This document shows, piece by piece, positions 1-8,594 of a stretch of 52,384 bases of DNA (position 1 is the first letter of the stretch; every line of letters starts with the position of its first letter). The DNA comes from Gammaproteobacteria bacterium (lineage in GTDB: Bacteria > Pseudomonadota > Gammaproteobacteria > GRL18), in assembly GCA_026994225.1 (NCBI GenBank), contig JALWRI010000080.1, positions 8,499 through 60,882 of the forward strand, read 5' to 3'. The notes below the pieces were generated by a model that was not told the origin of the DNA, made no database searches, and worked only from the letters and a program-made list of their open reading frames with translations. The translations under genes were made by a program, and so were the position numbers.

Positions 1-73
1 CGGTAGTTCAGTTGGTTAGAAGACCGGCCTGTCACGCCGGGGGTCGCGGGTTCGAGTCCCGTCCGCTCCGCCA
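1..73 (+). tRNA. tRNA-Asp (GTC), 5' end cut by the window
   Basis: The anticodon arm CCGGCCTGTCACGCCGG shows the GTC anticodon of tRNA-Asp. It is followed by the T arm GGTTCGAGTCC, an acceptor strand ending GTCCGCTCCG and an encoded CCA at 71-73. The first few bases of the acceptor stem lie outside the window. Isotype is certain from the anticodon and the arm layout. Confidence 0.96.
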
Positions 74-81
74 AATTTAAG

Positions 82-115
82 AAGGCGCATCTAAGTATTT
101 AGATGCGCCTTTTTG
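82..115 (+). terminator. Rho-independent terminator of the tRNA transcript
   Basis: A perfect 12-bp stem (83-94 with 99-110) with a 4-base GTAT loop is followed directly by a run of T. It lies ten bases after the tRNA CCA end, so it most likely ends the tRNA transcript. Confidence 0.93.
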
Positions 116-192
116 GTTTGTGTGGTGGTTGGTATAAGTGGTTTAATGATATCCCTTGCACGATAAAATTTAAAAGTAGAGTATTGTAAACA

Positions 193-2130
193 ATGTTAGG
201 ATATATTCGAGAGAAAGCAACTGGTTGGGTTGCCTGGTTTATTGTTATTTTGATTTCTATCCCCTTTGCGTTATGGGGTGTACATGGTTATATGAATGGG
301 GGGAATAGTTCAGAATTAGCGATTGTGGGCGATATGCAGTTATCGGTTAATAATTTCCAACAAAACTTTTACCGCAAGCTACAACAGCAGCAACAACAAT
401 ATCAAAAAATATTTGGTGAGCACTATAACGAGGATATGATTAACCAAGATGCGTTAAAGCAGCAAGTATTGAATGAAATGGTAGATAATATGGCTGTAGT
501 GGCACATATGACGGATGCAGGGGGAAGCATTGCTAAAGCAGAAATCGACAAGATATTGTTAGAAGATAGTAATTTTCAGGAAAATGGGCAATTCTCTAAA
601 ACCTTATTTATTGACTTGTTGCGTGCTAATGGCTTTTCTCCAGCAGGATACCGAGCAGTATTAACAAGAGATTTATTACAACGACAATATTTTCAGGGAG
701 TAATTAATAGCCATTTTATTACTGAGCAAGCAATACAGGAAGTGGCTCGCTTAACAGAGCAAAAACGACATATTGCAGCATTAATATTGAAAAAACAAGT
801 ATTTCTAAAACACATCACATTGGATGATCAAACACTACAAGATTATTATCAGAGCCATAAAGCAGATTTTAATAAACCGGAACAAGTGATTATTGAATAT
901 TTGGAATTAGATAAAAACAAAATGGCTGAAGGGATAAAACCCAGTGAGCAGGCAATTACAGATTATTATGAAGATAATAAATCGTTTTATCAATCAGAAG
1001 AACAACGACAAGCTCGACATATTCTTATTGCAATGGGGGCTGATGCCTCAGAAGAACAATTAAAAGCTGCAAAAAAGAAAGCACAGGAAGTGTTAGATAA
1101 AATAGAAAAAGGAATAGATTTTGCGACATTGGCAAAAGAATATTCAGATGATCCTGGATCGGCTAAAAAAGGGGGAGATTTAGGTTTTTTTGGCAAAGGG
1201 GTAATGGATAATGCGTTTGAAGAAGCTGTTTTTGCTCTAAAAAAGGGAGAACATAGTCAATTAGTTAAATCTCAGTTTGGTTATCATATTATTGAATTAA
1301 CAGCGATTAAAGCAAGCAGACTCAAACTGTTGTCAGAAGTAAAAGAAGAAATTAAGCAAACATTACAAAAAGAACAGGCAGAAAAAGAATTTTATGAAAA
1401 ATCAGAAATTTTAACCAATAAAACTTATGAACATCCTGATACCTTGGAGATTGCAGCAGAAGAGTTAGCGATGCAAGTACAACAAAGCAAGCCTTTTTCA
1501 CGTCAAGGAGGAGATAATGCAGCGGGACAAGAAAATATTATTAATAATCCGAAAGTATTAAATGCTGCCTTTAGTAGTAATGTTAAAGATAATAATGAAA
1601 ATAGTGAAACCATTGAAATAACGCCTGATCATATTTTAGTATTGCGTATTCATGATGTTATTCCTGAAGCCCCCCAACCTTTTGAGGCAGTAAAAGATAA
1701 AATTATGACTAAACTAAAATCTGAGAAAGCGATAGTTGCCATTAAAAAGCAAGTAAAAGAAATATTATCTCGTGTTAAAAAAGGAGAAAATATTACTTTA
1801 TTAGCAAAAGAATATGGACTTGAATGGATAGATAAAGGTTTTGTAAAACGTGATAACAGTATTTTTTCCCGTAAAATAACCGATGCTGCATTTAGTTTAG
1901 CGATACCTAACCCAGATCAAATGCAGATACAAGAAGTTGATTTACCTAGAGGGGATAAGGCTATTTTGGCATTATATGCAGTACAAGAGCCTGAAAATTT
2001 GACAGAAAAAGAATTAGATGCTGCACGCAAACGTTTAGAACAAGGTAATACGCAAACAGAGGCAATGTTGGCATTACAAGAATTAAAAGATGAAATAAAT
2101 ATTAAAATTAATAAAACCTTGTTAAATTAG
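193..2130 (+). CDS. ppiD: Periplasmic folding chaperone PpiD (SurA-N / parvulin domains)
   Basis: PpiD is an inner-membrane-anchored periplasmic chaperone that meets proteins leaving the Sec translocon. The 645-residue product fits the family length (E. coli about 620). One N-terminal membrane anchor lies at about residues 12-34. A SurA-like helical chaperone region follows to about 200, and a parvulin-type PPIase domain at about 268-373 contains QARHILI, GGDLGFF and the FGYHIIEL end motif. A second, diverged rotamase-like region occupies the C-terminus. A glutamine run sits near residues 64-70. In E. coli the parvulin domain is largely inactive as an isomerase, and activity here cannot be judged. 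The gene follows the tRNA terminator and probably has its own promoter. The ribosome site is weak, so the start is chosen by the signal-anchor sequence MLGYIREKATGW. Confidence 0.95.
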   Translation: MLGYIREKATGWVAWFIVILISIPFALWGVHGYMNGGNSSELAIVGDMQLSVNNFQQNFYRKLQQQQQQYQKIFGEHYNEDMINQDALKQQVLNEMVDNMAVVAHMTDAGGSIAKAEIDKILLEDSNFQENGQFSKTLFIDLLRANGFSPAGYRAVLTRDLLQRQYFQGVINSHFITEQAIQEVARLTEQKRHIAALILKKQVFLKHITLDDQTLQDYYQSHKADFNKPEQVIIEYLELDKNKMAEGIKPSEQAITDYYEDNKSFYQSEEQRQARHILIAMGADASEEQLKAAKKKAQEVLDKIEKGIDFATLAKEYSDDPGSAKKGGDLGFFGKGVMDNAFEEAVFALKKGEHSQLVKSQFGYHIIELTAIKASRLKLLSEVKEEIKQTLQKEQAEKEFYEKSEILTNKTYEHPDTLEIAAEELAMQVQQSKPFSRQGGDNAAGQENIINNPKVLNAAFSSNVKDNNENSETIEITPDHILVLRIHDVIPEAPQPFEAVKDKIMTKLKSEKAIVAIKKQVKEILSRVKKGENITLLAKEYGLEWIDKGFVKRDNSIFSRKITDAAFSLAIPNPDQMQIQEVDLPRGDKAILALYAVQEPENLTEKELDAARKRLEQGNTQTEAMLALQELKDEINIKINKTLLN

Positions 2131-2195
2131 TAACAAAAATAATATCAAAGATAAGCATGGGTTATATTCATTAATTTTATTAAAGGGTGTGGGAT

Positions 2196-3008
2196 ATGGG
2201 ATTTCTTCAAGGGAAACGGGCTTTGATTGTTGGTCTTGCGAGTAATCGTTCTATTGCTTGGGGTATTGCTAAAGCAATGCATAGAGAAGGTGCAGAACTT
2301 GCTTTTACTTGTCAAAGTAAGAAATTGCAAGGACGAGTAGAAAAATTAGCGGGTGAATGTAATTCAGATATTACTATTCCCTGTGATGTCAGCGATGATC
2401 GACAAATTGAATATGTATTCCAACATTTAGATGATTTTTGGGATAGTTTGGATATTATCGTACACTCTGTTGCTTTTGCTCCTAAAGAAGCCTTGCAGGG
2501 TGATTATTTAGATAGTATAAGCCGGGAAAATTTTCAAATTGCCCATGATATTAGCTCCTATAGTTTTGCTGCCTTAGCTAAAGAAGGTAGAAATATGATG
2601 GAAGGACGCAATGCGGCAATACTTACATTATCTTATCTAGGTGCTGAACGGGCGATGCCTAACTATAATGTAATGGGGGTGGCAAAAGCGAGTTTAGAAT
2701 CTAATGTACGTTATATTGCTAATAGTTTAGGACCTGATGGTATTCGAGCAAATGCTATTTCAGCAGGACCTATTCGTACTCTCGCTGCATCAGGTATTAA
2801 TGATTTTCGTAAGATGTTGAATTACGTTGAAAAAACAGCACCTTTACGCCGTAATGTTACGATTGAGGATGTAGGAAATACGGCTGCTTTTCTTTGCTCT
2901 GATTTAGCTGCAGGAATAACAGGGGAAGTATTATATGTTGATTCAGGATTTCATCATGTAAGTATGAATGAACTGGCTATACAAGAATTGACATCCTCTT
3001 CTTCCTGA
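2196..3008 (+). CDS. fabI: Enoyl-[acyl-carrier-protein] reductase (NADH), FabI
   Basis: FabI carries out the last reduction of each fatty-acid elongation cycle in the cytoplasm. The 270-residue protein aligns end to end with E. coli Fab[11 protein letters not shown] at the start, the nucleotide-binding [13 protein letters not shown], and HDISSYSF. The catalytic residues are Tyr147, Tyr157 and Lys164 (Tyr-x6-Lys), followed by the [13 protein letters not shown] lid. An in-frame GTG lies at 2187, but ATG 2196 is preferred because it gives the family N-terminus and has AAAGGG at 2182-2187 in front. The gene lies 65 bases after ppiD and 23 before the ABC ATPase, so cotranscription is likely. FabI is the classic target of triclosan and isoniazid-like inhibitors. 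Nothing in the sequence suggests a resistant variant. Confidence 0.97.
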   Translation: MGFLQGKRALIVGLASNRSIAWGIAKAMHREGAELAFTCQSKKLQGRVEKLAGECNSDITIPCDVSDDRQIEYVFQHLDDFWDSLDIIVHSVAFAPKEALQGDYLDSISRENFQIAHDISSYSFAALAKEGRNMMEGRNAAILTLSYLGAERAMPNYNVMGVAKASLESNVRYIANSLGPDGIRANAISAGPIRTLAASGINDFRKMLNYVEKTAPLRRNVTIEDVGNTAAFLCSDLAAGITGEVLYVDSGFHHVSMNELAIQELTSSSS

Positions 3009-3031
3009 AAGAAGGCGTATATGGGAAAAAA

Positions 3032-4654
3032 ATGTCAATAGAAAAGCAAGCAATAGATACTGTTCCATTATTACAAGTAAAAAATTTATCTATTGCTTTT
3101 AGTTCTCAGGGTAATAGGCAAAGAGTAGTAGATACACTCAATTTTAGTATTCAAAAAGGTCAGACTGTAGCATTAGTAGGCGAATCAGGATCAGGAAAAT
3201 CAGTGACGGCAATGTCACTATTACAATTGCATGACAGCAAAAAGGTATGCTATGAAAGCGGTCATATTCTTTTTCAAGGCAAAGATTTATTAACACTAAA
3301 GGAGCAAGCAATACGAGCAATAAGGGGAAAAGAAATAGCAATGATCTTTCAAGAACCCATGACATCTTTAAATCCTACGTTAAGTATTGCAACACAAATT
3401 GCAGAAGTATTGCAGATCCATGAAAAAATCCCACATAATAAAATAACACAACGAGTTATTGAATTATTGGAGATGACAGGTATTCCTGAACCTCAAAAAC
3501 GTTTGCACCATTATCCCCATATGTTGTCAGGAGGACAACGACAACGGGTGATGATCAGTATGGCATTGGCATGTAGGCCTCAATTATTAATTGCTGATGA
3601 ACCTACTACAGCATTGGATGTAACGGTACAGTTACAAATATTAGCATTACTTAAAAAATTACAACATGAGTTATCAATGAGTATCTTATTGATTAGCCAT
3701 GATTTGAATTTAGTACGCTATATTGCCGATAGTGTCTGTGTGATGGAAAAGGGACATCTAAGAGAAAAAGGGACTACAGAGCAGATTTTTTCTGCTGCAC
3801 AACATCCTTATACTCAAAAATTACTCAATAGCGAGCCAGAAATTTTAGTCACTGGGCAAAAAGCTGTGCATTTAGCTGCGCCATTATTAGATGGAAAAGA
3901 GATTTCTTGTCAGTTTATGGTAGCATTTGGATTTTTGAAAAAAAAGATGATGACCGCTTTAGATAAGATGAATATACATATTTATCCAGGTGAAACAGTA
4001 GGGATTGTGGGTGAATCAGGCTCTGGAAAGTCTACTCTGGGACGGTGTTTATTAGGGTTAGAAGATTATGCAGGAGAGGTCATATTAACAGGAGATAATC
4101 TAAAGCAATTAGCAAGTTCTGTATTGCGTAAAAAACGCAAAGATTTTCAAGTAGTATTTCAAGATCCGTATGCTTCGTTATCTCCACGTATGCAGGTAGG
4201 GGATATATTAGAAGAAGGTTTATTTATTCATTTTCCACAATTATCTTATGCAGAACGTCATCAACGTATTGTGAGTATTCTCGATGAAGTAGGTTTAGAT
4301 GCACATATCTTATCCCGTTATCCCCATGAATTTTCCGGAGGGCAACGTCAGCGTATTGCGATTGCAAGAGTTGTCGTATTAGAACCTAAACTGATTTTAT
4401 TAGATGAACCAACCAGTGCCTTAGATGCAACAGTACAAAAACAGGTATTAGAGGTATTATGGCATTTACAGCAAACCCATCAAATGAGTTATATTTTTAT
4501 CAGCCATGATTTAAAAGTAATTCGTGCCATAGCACATAGAGTTATGGTGATGAAACAGGGAACATTAGTTGAACAAGGCACGGCTGCTGAAGTATTTGAT
4601 CATCCTCAATCAGCATATACGCAAGAGTTATTACGGGCAGCATTATTTCACTGA
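3032..4654 (+). CDS. Two-domain peptide/microcin-type ABC transporter ATP-binding protein (YejF-like)
   Basis: This 540-residue cytoplasmic protein holds two complete ABC ATPase domains, the architecture of YejF (a DppD-DppF-like fusion) that powers oligopeptide or microcin C uptake. Domain 1 has Walker A GESGSGKS at 50-57, signature LSGGQRQR at 165-172 and Walker B LLIADEPT. Domain 2 has Walker A GESGSGKS at 327-334, signature FSGGQRQR at 434-441 and Walker B LILLDEPT. The oligopeptide C-terminal pattern (HPYTQKLL, QSAYTQELL) follows each domain. All ATPase residues are present, so both sites look active. No permease or substrate-binding gene is adjacent, which makes it an orphan energizer. 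It follows fabI closely. YejF is a family-level call and the substrate is unknown. Confidence 0.9.
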   Translation: MSIEKQAIDTVPLLQVKNLSIAFSSQGNRQRVVDTLNFSIQKGQTVALVGESGSGKSVTAMSLLQLHDSKKVCYESGHILFQGKDLLTLKEQAIRAIRGKEIAMIFQEPMTSLNPTLSIATQIAEVLQIHEKIPHNKITQRVIELLEMTGIPEPQKRLHHYPHMLSGGQRQRVMISMALACRPQLLIADEPTTALDVTVQLQILALLKKLQHELSMSILLISHDLNLVRYIADSVCVMEKGHLREKGTTEQIFSAAQHPYTQKLLNSEPEILVTGQKAVHLAAPLLDGKEISCQFMVAFGFLKKKMMTALDKMNIHIYPGETVGIVGESGSGKSTLGRCLLGLEDYAGEVILTGDNLKQLASSVLRKKRKDFQVVFQDPYASLSPRMQVGDILEEGLFIHFPQLSYAERHQRIVSILDEVGLDAHILSRYPHEFSGGQRQRIAIARVVVLEPKLILLDEPTSALDATVQKQVLEVLWHLQQTHQMSYIFISHDLKVIRAIAHRVMVMKQGTLVEQGTAAEVFDHPQSAYTQELLRAALFH

Positions 4655-4665
4655 TGTAATAGTCA

Positions 4666-5181
4666 TTATCGAATGTTTAATATTGTTGTGTTAGCAGGGG
4701 GATTTTTAGAAGGAATGCTTTGGGTGCGTTTTTGATAATTTTCTAATATAGTATTTTCTTTGCTATCCCAAGTTTGTCCTACTTTTAAATGAATGCTGTA
4801 TTGTGGCGTGTGAAGTGGAATAGCAAGTTGTTGAACATTGAGTTGGGTGGGGTCAATGGATAAGCGAGAAAGTTGTTGTGTATTCATTTTTTTACCATTA
4901 ACCCAAATATTTGCTGCCTGATTGGGACGTATAATCATACCATCTATAGATACAGTTGGTACTGACAAGGATATAGCGGGTTTTTTAGATAGCTTGCTAT
5001 TTTTTTCTGATGTAGATAAATAACGTTTTCTATCTAATGACTTTCTTTGTGCTGGAGTAGTAAATAAACGTTGTAATTTTGAGTTAGTAGTATCAACGAT
5101 TGCTTGCTGTTCTTTTTGTTGCGCAATAAGAGGTTGATGATAGACAAATAGTAAGCATAAATAGATAAAAATAATATACAT
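4666..5181 (-). CDS. MshK-like exported pilus-assembly protein
   Basis: The 171-residue product is the last gene of the pilus operon. It begins with a signal peptide (about residues 1-20, ending near LIAQQ) and is otherwise hydrophilic. The middle has LFTTPAQRKSLDRKRYL. The C-terminal half has a small beta-rich pattern (SIDGMIIRPNQAANIWVNGKK) as seen in MshK and in GspC/PilP-type periplasmic connectors that link the inner-membrane complex to the secretin. Sequence similarity is weak, and the call rests mainly on position after the PilO/MshJ-like gene. It ends 11 bases from the convergent ABC ATPase gene, with no terminator hairpin between them. Confidence 0.6.
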   Translation of the reverse strand: MYIIFIYLCLLFVYHQPLIAQQKEQQAIVDTTNSKLQRLFTTPAQRKSLDRKRYLSTSEKNSKLSKKPAISLSVPTVSIDGMIIRPNQAANIWVNGKKMNTQQLSRLSIDPTQLNVQQLAIPLHTPQYSIHLKVGQTWDSKENTILENYQKRTQSIPSKNPPANTTILNIR

Positions 5182-5216
5182 ACAATAAATACCTTATTTG
5201 TAGGGAATGATAGACA

Positions 5217-5825
5217 TTATTTTAGCGTAGAGACATTGCGATCTTGTAATGTAAACCAATGTAATTCACAAGTGAATGTTAGATTTCCTTGATCTATATT
5301 ATCAAATTGGGTGTGTGGTAATTTTTTAAGTAAACAATTTTTAATAAAATATAATGCCGTGCTACTTTCTTTTAATAATGTAAAGACATGAAAAATATCT
5401 TCTTCATGGATAATATTCATGGTTAATGTCATTTTACTCCGTAGTAGATGAATAAACTTGAAAGTGTGTTGTTGATATTGTGTGAGGGTTTCTTGCGGTA
5501 AAAAGAGAGGTTGTATAGAGGGTATTTTTAATATTTTTTGAATATTTTTAAAAATATTAAACCATTGTAAGCGTTGTTCTGAACCCCATACTGCGGTATT
5601 TTGCAAGGCCTTAAAACGGGATCGATATGTTAACCAAAGAACATACAGATGTATAGCTTGTTGATAATGAGATTTTTCCCGGTTATATATAGAATGGGTT
5701 TTTTGTAGTGATTGCGTTGTATCTTGTAAATAAAAATAGCTCAGACTTACAGCTATAGTGGCAATAAGTAGACTAATAAGTAACGTCGTGATAGCAATAG
5801 AACGTTTTTTCTGGGTGTTAGTCAT
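5217..5825 (-). CDS. PilO/MshJ-like inner-membrane pilus alignment protein
   Basis: The 202-residue protein has one N-terminal membrane span (about residues 13-33). A coiled-coil-like stretch (QDTTQSLQKTHSIYNREKSHYQQ) follows, then a small mixed alpha/beta periplasmic domain. This is the architecture of PilO, GspM and MshJ, which pair with PilN/GspL-type partners in the inner-membrane alignment complex of type IV pili and type II secretion. The start overlaps the end of the upstream PilM-PilN-like gene by 8 bases, which implies translational coupling and a joint complex. No catalytic motif is expected. The name is by architecture and context. Confidence 0.65.
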   Translation of the reverse strand: MTNTQKKRSIAITTLLISLLIATIAVSLSYFYLQDTTQSLQKTHSIYNREKSHYQQAIHLYVLWLTYRSRFKALQNTAVWGSEQRLQWFNIFKNIQKILKIPSIQPLFLPQETLTQYQQHTFKFIHLLRSKMTLTMNIIHEEDIFHVFTLLKESSTALYFIKNCLLKKLPHTQFDNIDQGNLTFTCELHWFTLQDRNVSTLK

Positions 5826-7350
5826 GGTTTATCCATAGTTCTATTTCAAAATGGTTTTTCTGCTCTGTGTTTACAGGGCTATTTGTCTGTTGTGATAATA
5901 CAAATGCTTGCGTCATGGTTTGGGTTAATTGCATATCAATAGGTGCTTTGCGTAAGTTTACCTGAATAATATCCGGGTGGTTCTTGAATTGGGTTAATAA
6001 TTTTTTCATCGTATTAATAAGTTGTTCTAAAGAGCCTGTCTGCATAATATTTCCAGACAAGTTAACTTGTACGCTAGAAGATGGTATATCCTTATTTCTG
6101 CTAATAGCTGCTGTCGTTAATGTTTGCCATTTTATTGTGCTCAGTTGTATTGAACTAAATGCTTTTTGTGAGAGTATATGACTGATAATAAGATAAGCAT
6201 TTTGGGGTGAGAGTGCAGCATAGCGTTGCAGTTTTTCAGCTAATATTACTGCTTCTTGCATTTTTTCAGCATTATTCATCGCACTTTGTAAGGTGGGCAA
6301 TTCATCTTGATAAATATTTTTAACCAGCGCAATATTGTGTTGTACTTCATTTTGTGTTTGTAATAAGGTATGGGCTTTATTGATAGAAATAAAACAAAAT
6401 ATTGTTGCACTGAGTAAAATACCTGCACTGATGCCATACAGGTAATTATTTTGTTGATGACATTGAAAGCTATGAATATCTTTATTTTGATAGTAATGGC
6501 GGGTACGGATGGGTTGTTGGGTGCAAAGATAATTGAATATATGTTGTGTAGAAATAGCAGTGACAGGGGAAGAAAGTTTCAGATTTGATTGCGAAACGGT
6601 ATGGATAAAAAAGGGATACGTTTCATTAGACAAGTCAGGGAATTGAGTACATTGATAATCATCTAAAAGCAGATGTATCTGAAAGGAATCGTTATAAACG
6701 ATATGATGTTGGCGCATAAGAAAGTGAGTGGTTTTATTAACTTCAGTCAGTAGTTGTTGACGCATTTCTTCAGGTTGGCTGGAAGTGTTAAAATGATTTA
6801 AGCGGCTAAAAACCATTTGTCCTTGTAAGAAAAAAGATTGTCGAATATAACCAGGAATTTGCTGACTGATCAACAAAACTTTATTGCTTTTAATTTTGTA
6901 GAGTTTTAGTATTTCAGCAGATAATAAGGGCAATGACCAAATGCCTTTTAATAATATTTGTGATTCACGTAATAGAGTGAGCCATGATTCTATTAAATTA
7001 GTATTCGTTAATGCAGAAAATAAATACTTGTCATGCCTTTGCATGGTGGTATCTTTATATTGATAAGCGGCATGAATATACGTCATATTACGAAATAAAC
7101 GTTGTTTGTAGCGGGATAGTAATTGTTTATGATGAGAGCCATGTAAACGAGGTAAGGATGCTTGTTTAAAATCTTCTTCAATCACATCAATAAGTAAATA
7201 AGCTGGTATGTGCTTACTTTGTTGTAGATAATGCCAAAAATCATCTTGGCTCTGTTGTTGGGGATAAAAGGAAAAAGCAGCGTGTAATTTTTTTCCTTCC
7301 CAATGAAAAGCGGTTAAGCGATAACCAGTAAAATAGAGTACACGTTTCAC
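5818..7350 (-). CDS. PilM-PilN-like (MshI / GspL-like) bitopic pilus protein
   Basis: The 510-residue product has a cytoplasmic N-terminal region of about 300 residues and a single membrane span at about 303-323 (YLYGISAGILLSATIFCFIS). A periplasmic coiled coil and a compact C-terminal domain follow. The N-terminal half looks like the actin-like PilM/MshI fold (repeated LLID and VLLISQ strands). The C-terminal half has the layout of PilN. The whole therefore matches GspL of type II secretion or a PilM-PilN fusion. The INLLP motif by which free PilN binds PilM is not visible before the membrane span, as expected if both are one chain. The start is a GTG with a weak ribosome site. Function is inferred from architecture and operon position. 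Confidence 0.65.
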   Translation of the reverse strand: MKRVLYFTGYRLTAFHWEGKKLHAAFSFYPQQQSQDDFWHYLQQSKHIPAYLLIDVIEEDFKQASLPRLHGSHHKQLLSRYKQRLFRNMTYIHAAYQYKDTTMQRHDKYLFSALTNTNLIESWLTLLRESQILLKGIWSLPLLSAEILKLYKIKSNKVLLISQQIPGYIRQSFFLQGQMVFSRLNHFNTSSQPEEMRQQLLTEVNKTTHFLMRQHHIVYNDSFQIHLLLDDYQCTQFPDLSNETYPFFIHTVSQSNLKLSSPVTAISTQHIFNYLCTQQPIRTRHYYQNKDIHSFQCHQQNNYLYGISAGILLSATIFCFISINKAHTLLQTQNEVQHNIALVKNIYQDELPTLQSAMNNAEKMQEAVILAEKLQRYAALSPQNAYLIISHILSQKAFSSIQLSTIKWQTLTTAAISRNKDIPSSSVQVNLSGNIMQTGSLEQLINTMKKLLTQFKNHPDIIQVNLRKAPIDMQLTQTMTQAFVLSQQTNSPVNTEQKNHFEIELWINHD

Positions 7351-7383
7351 AGTATATTTGAGGCTCTTTGCAGGGATGAAAAA

Positions 7384-8577
7384 TTATATGGTACTGATAA
7401 CATCATAAACAGGACCAAGTACAGATAACATTACCCATCCTAAAATAGCTCCTAATACCACAGTCAATATTGGTTCAATAACAGGTTCAACTTTATCAAT
7501 ACCTTCACGAACAGAACGATTATAAAAGTAACGGATATTTAATAAGGCTTTATCGAGTTCTCCGGTATTTTCTCCTACCCGTAACATACGTATTACTAAA
7601 GGGGGAAATAATGCGGTTTGTGAAAAACTATTACTAATGGTTTGGCCCTCATTAATGGTTGTTTTTGCTTGTAAAATCGCTGCACTAAGTACTCGATTAT
7701 CCATTAAATCTTCACAGATACGTAATGCTTCTAATACGGTGATACCGGATGCGTAGAGTAGGGCAAAATAATTAGCAAACCGAGCAATTTTAATTTTAAA
7801 CAGTAAATCCCCAAATAACCATACTTTTAATTTTATCTTATCAATATAATAGGCAAAGGTATGACTGTATTTAATACCTAATTGTATACCAAAAAAAAGT
7901 ATAAAAGGGGATGAGAAAATAATATACCAATATGCAATAAAAAAATCAGACACAGCAATTAATAGTTGAGTGTGTAAAGGAAGTGTTCCCCCTAATTCCT
8001 GAATAAAAGGGATAAGTTTTGGTACAAGATAAATCATTAAAAAACTGATTACAGCAAAGATAATAATACTGACTATAGAGGGATAAATAAGAATTTTTTT
8101 TCCATGAGAAATTAATTCATCTAACCATTTTAATGTTTCCCCCATATCATATAATACTTTTCCTATATTGCCACTTTCTTCCCCAACGGTAACTAATGTA
8201 ACAAATATATTATCAAAAACTTCTGGATATATACGCATAGCTTGAGAAAGGGTTTTCCCTTCTTCAATACGTTCAACTAAACTAGCGAGTACATCTTTTA
8301 GATAACAATTTTCCATGCTGGTGTATAAATCTTTTAACGCTTCAATAATGGGTACACCAGCATTGATTAATTGCTCCATCTGAAAGCAAAAGTTAATTAA
8401 TGCATAACGAGTAACTTTCTTATTCTTAAATAAAGAAGTGTTGACTTCTTTTGCAGCAATGAGATCTAAAGAAAGCCCTTCTAGGTAACGTTCTAAATCT
8501 ACTAGATTATCGGCATCAATAATGGCATGTTGTAACTGTCCTTGTTGATTTACTGCTACATATTTATAACGTGCCAT
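7384..8577 (-). CDS. mshG: Type IV pilus / type II secretion platform protein, MshG (GspF family)
   Basis: The 397-residue polytopic inner-membrane protein belongs to the GspF/PilC/MshG platform family, which the assembly ATPase turns or pushes during pilin insertion. Two GspF domains are visible. The first, at about 55-180, has FCFQMEQLINAGVPIIEAL and VTLVGEESGNIGKVL-like spacing. The second, at about 255-385, has FANYFALLYASGITVLEAL and MLRVGENTGELDKAL. Hydrophobic spans lie near 165-190, 210-230 and at the C-terminus. The N-terminus (MARYKYVAVNQQGQ) is typical of the family. AAGGAT precedes the ATG at suitable distance. It lies 17 bases after mshE, the partner ATPase. Confidence 0.9.
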   Translation of the reverse strand: MARYKYVAVNQQGQLQHAIIDADNLVDLERYLEGLSLDLIAAKEVNTSLFKNKKVTRYALINFCFQMEQLINAGVPIIEALKDLYTSMENCYLKDVLASLVERIEEGKTLSQAMRIYPEVFDNIFVTLVTVGEESGNIGKVLYDMGETLKWLDELISHGKKILIYPSIVSIIIFAVISFLMIYLVPKLIPFIQELGGTLPLHTQLLIAVSDFFIAYWYIIFSSPFILFFGIQLGIKYSHTFAYYIDKIKLKVWLFGDLLFKIKIARFANYFALLYASGITVLEALRICEDLMDNRVLSAAILQAKTTINEGQTISNSFSQTALFPPLVIRMLRVGENTGELDKALLNIRYFYNRSVREGIDKVEPVIEPILTVVLGAILGWVMLSVLGPVYDVISTI

Positions 8578-8594
8578 AATGATATTATCCTTGA

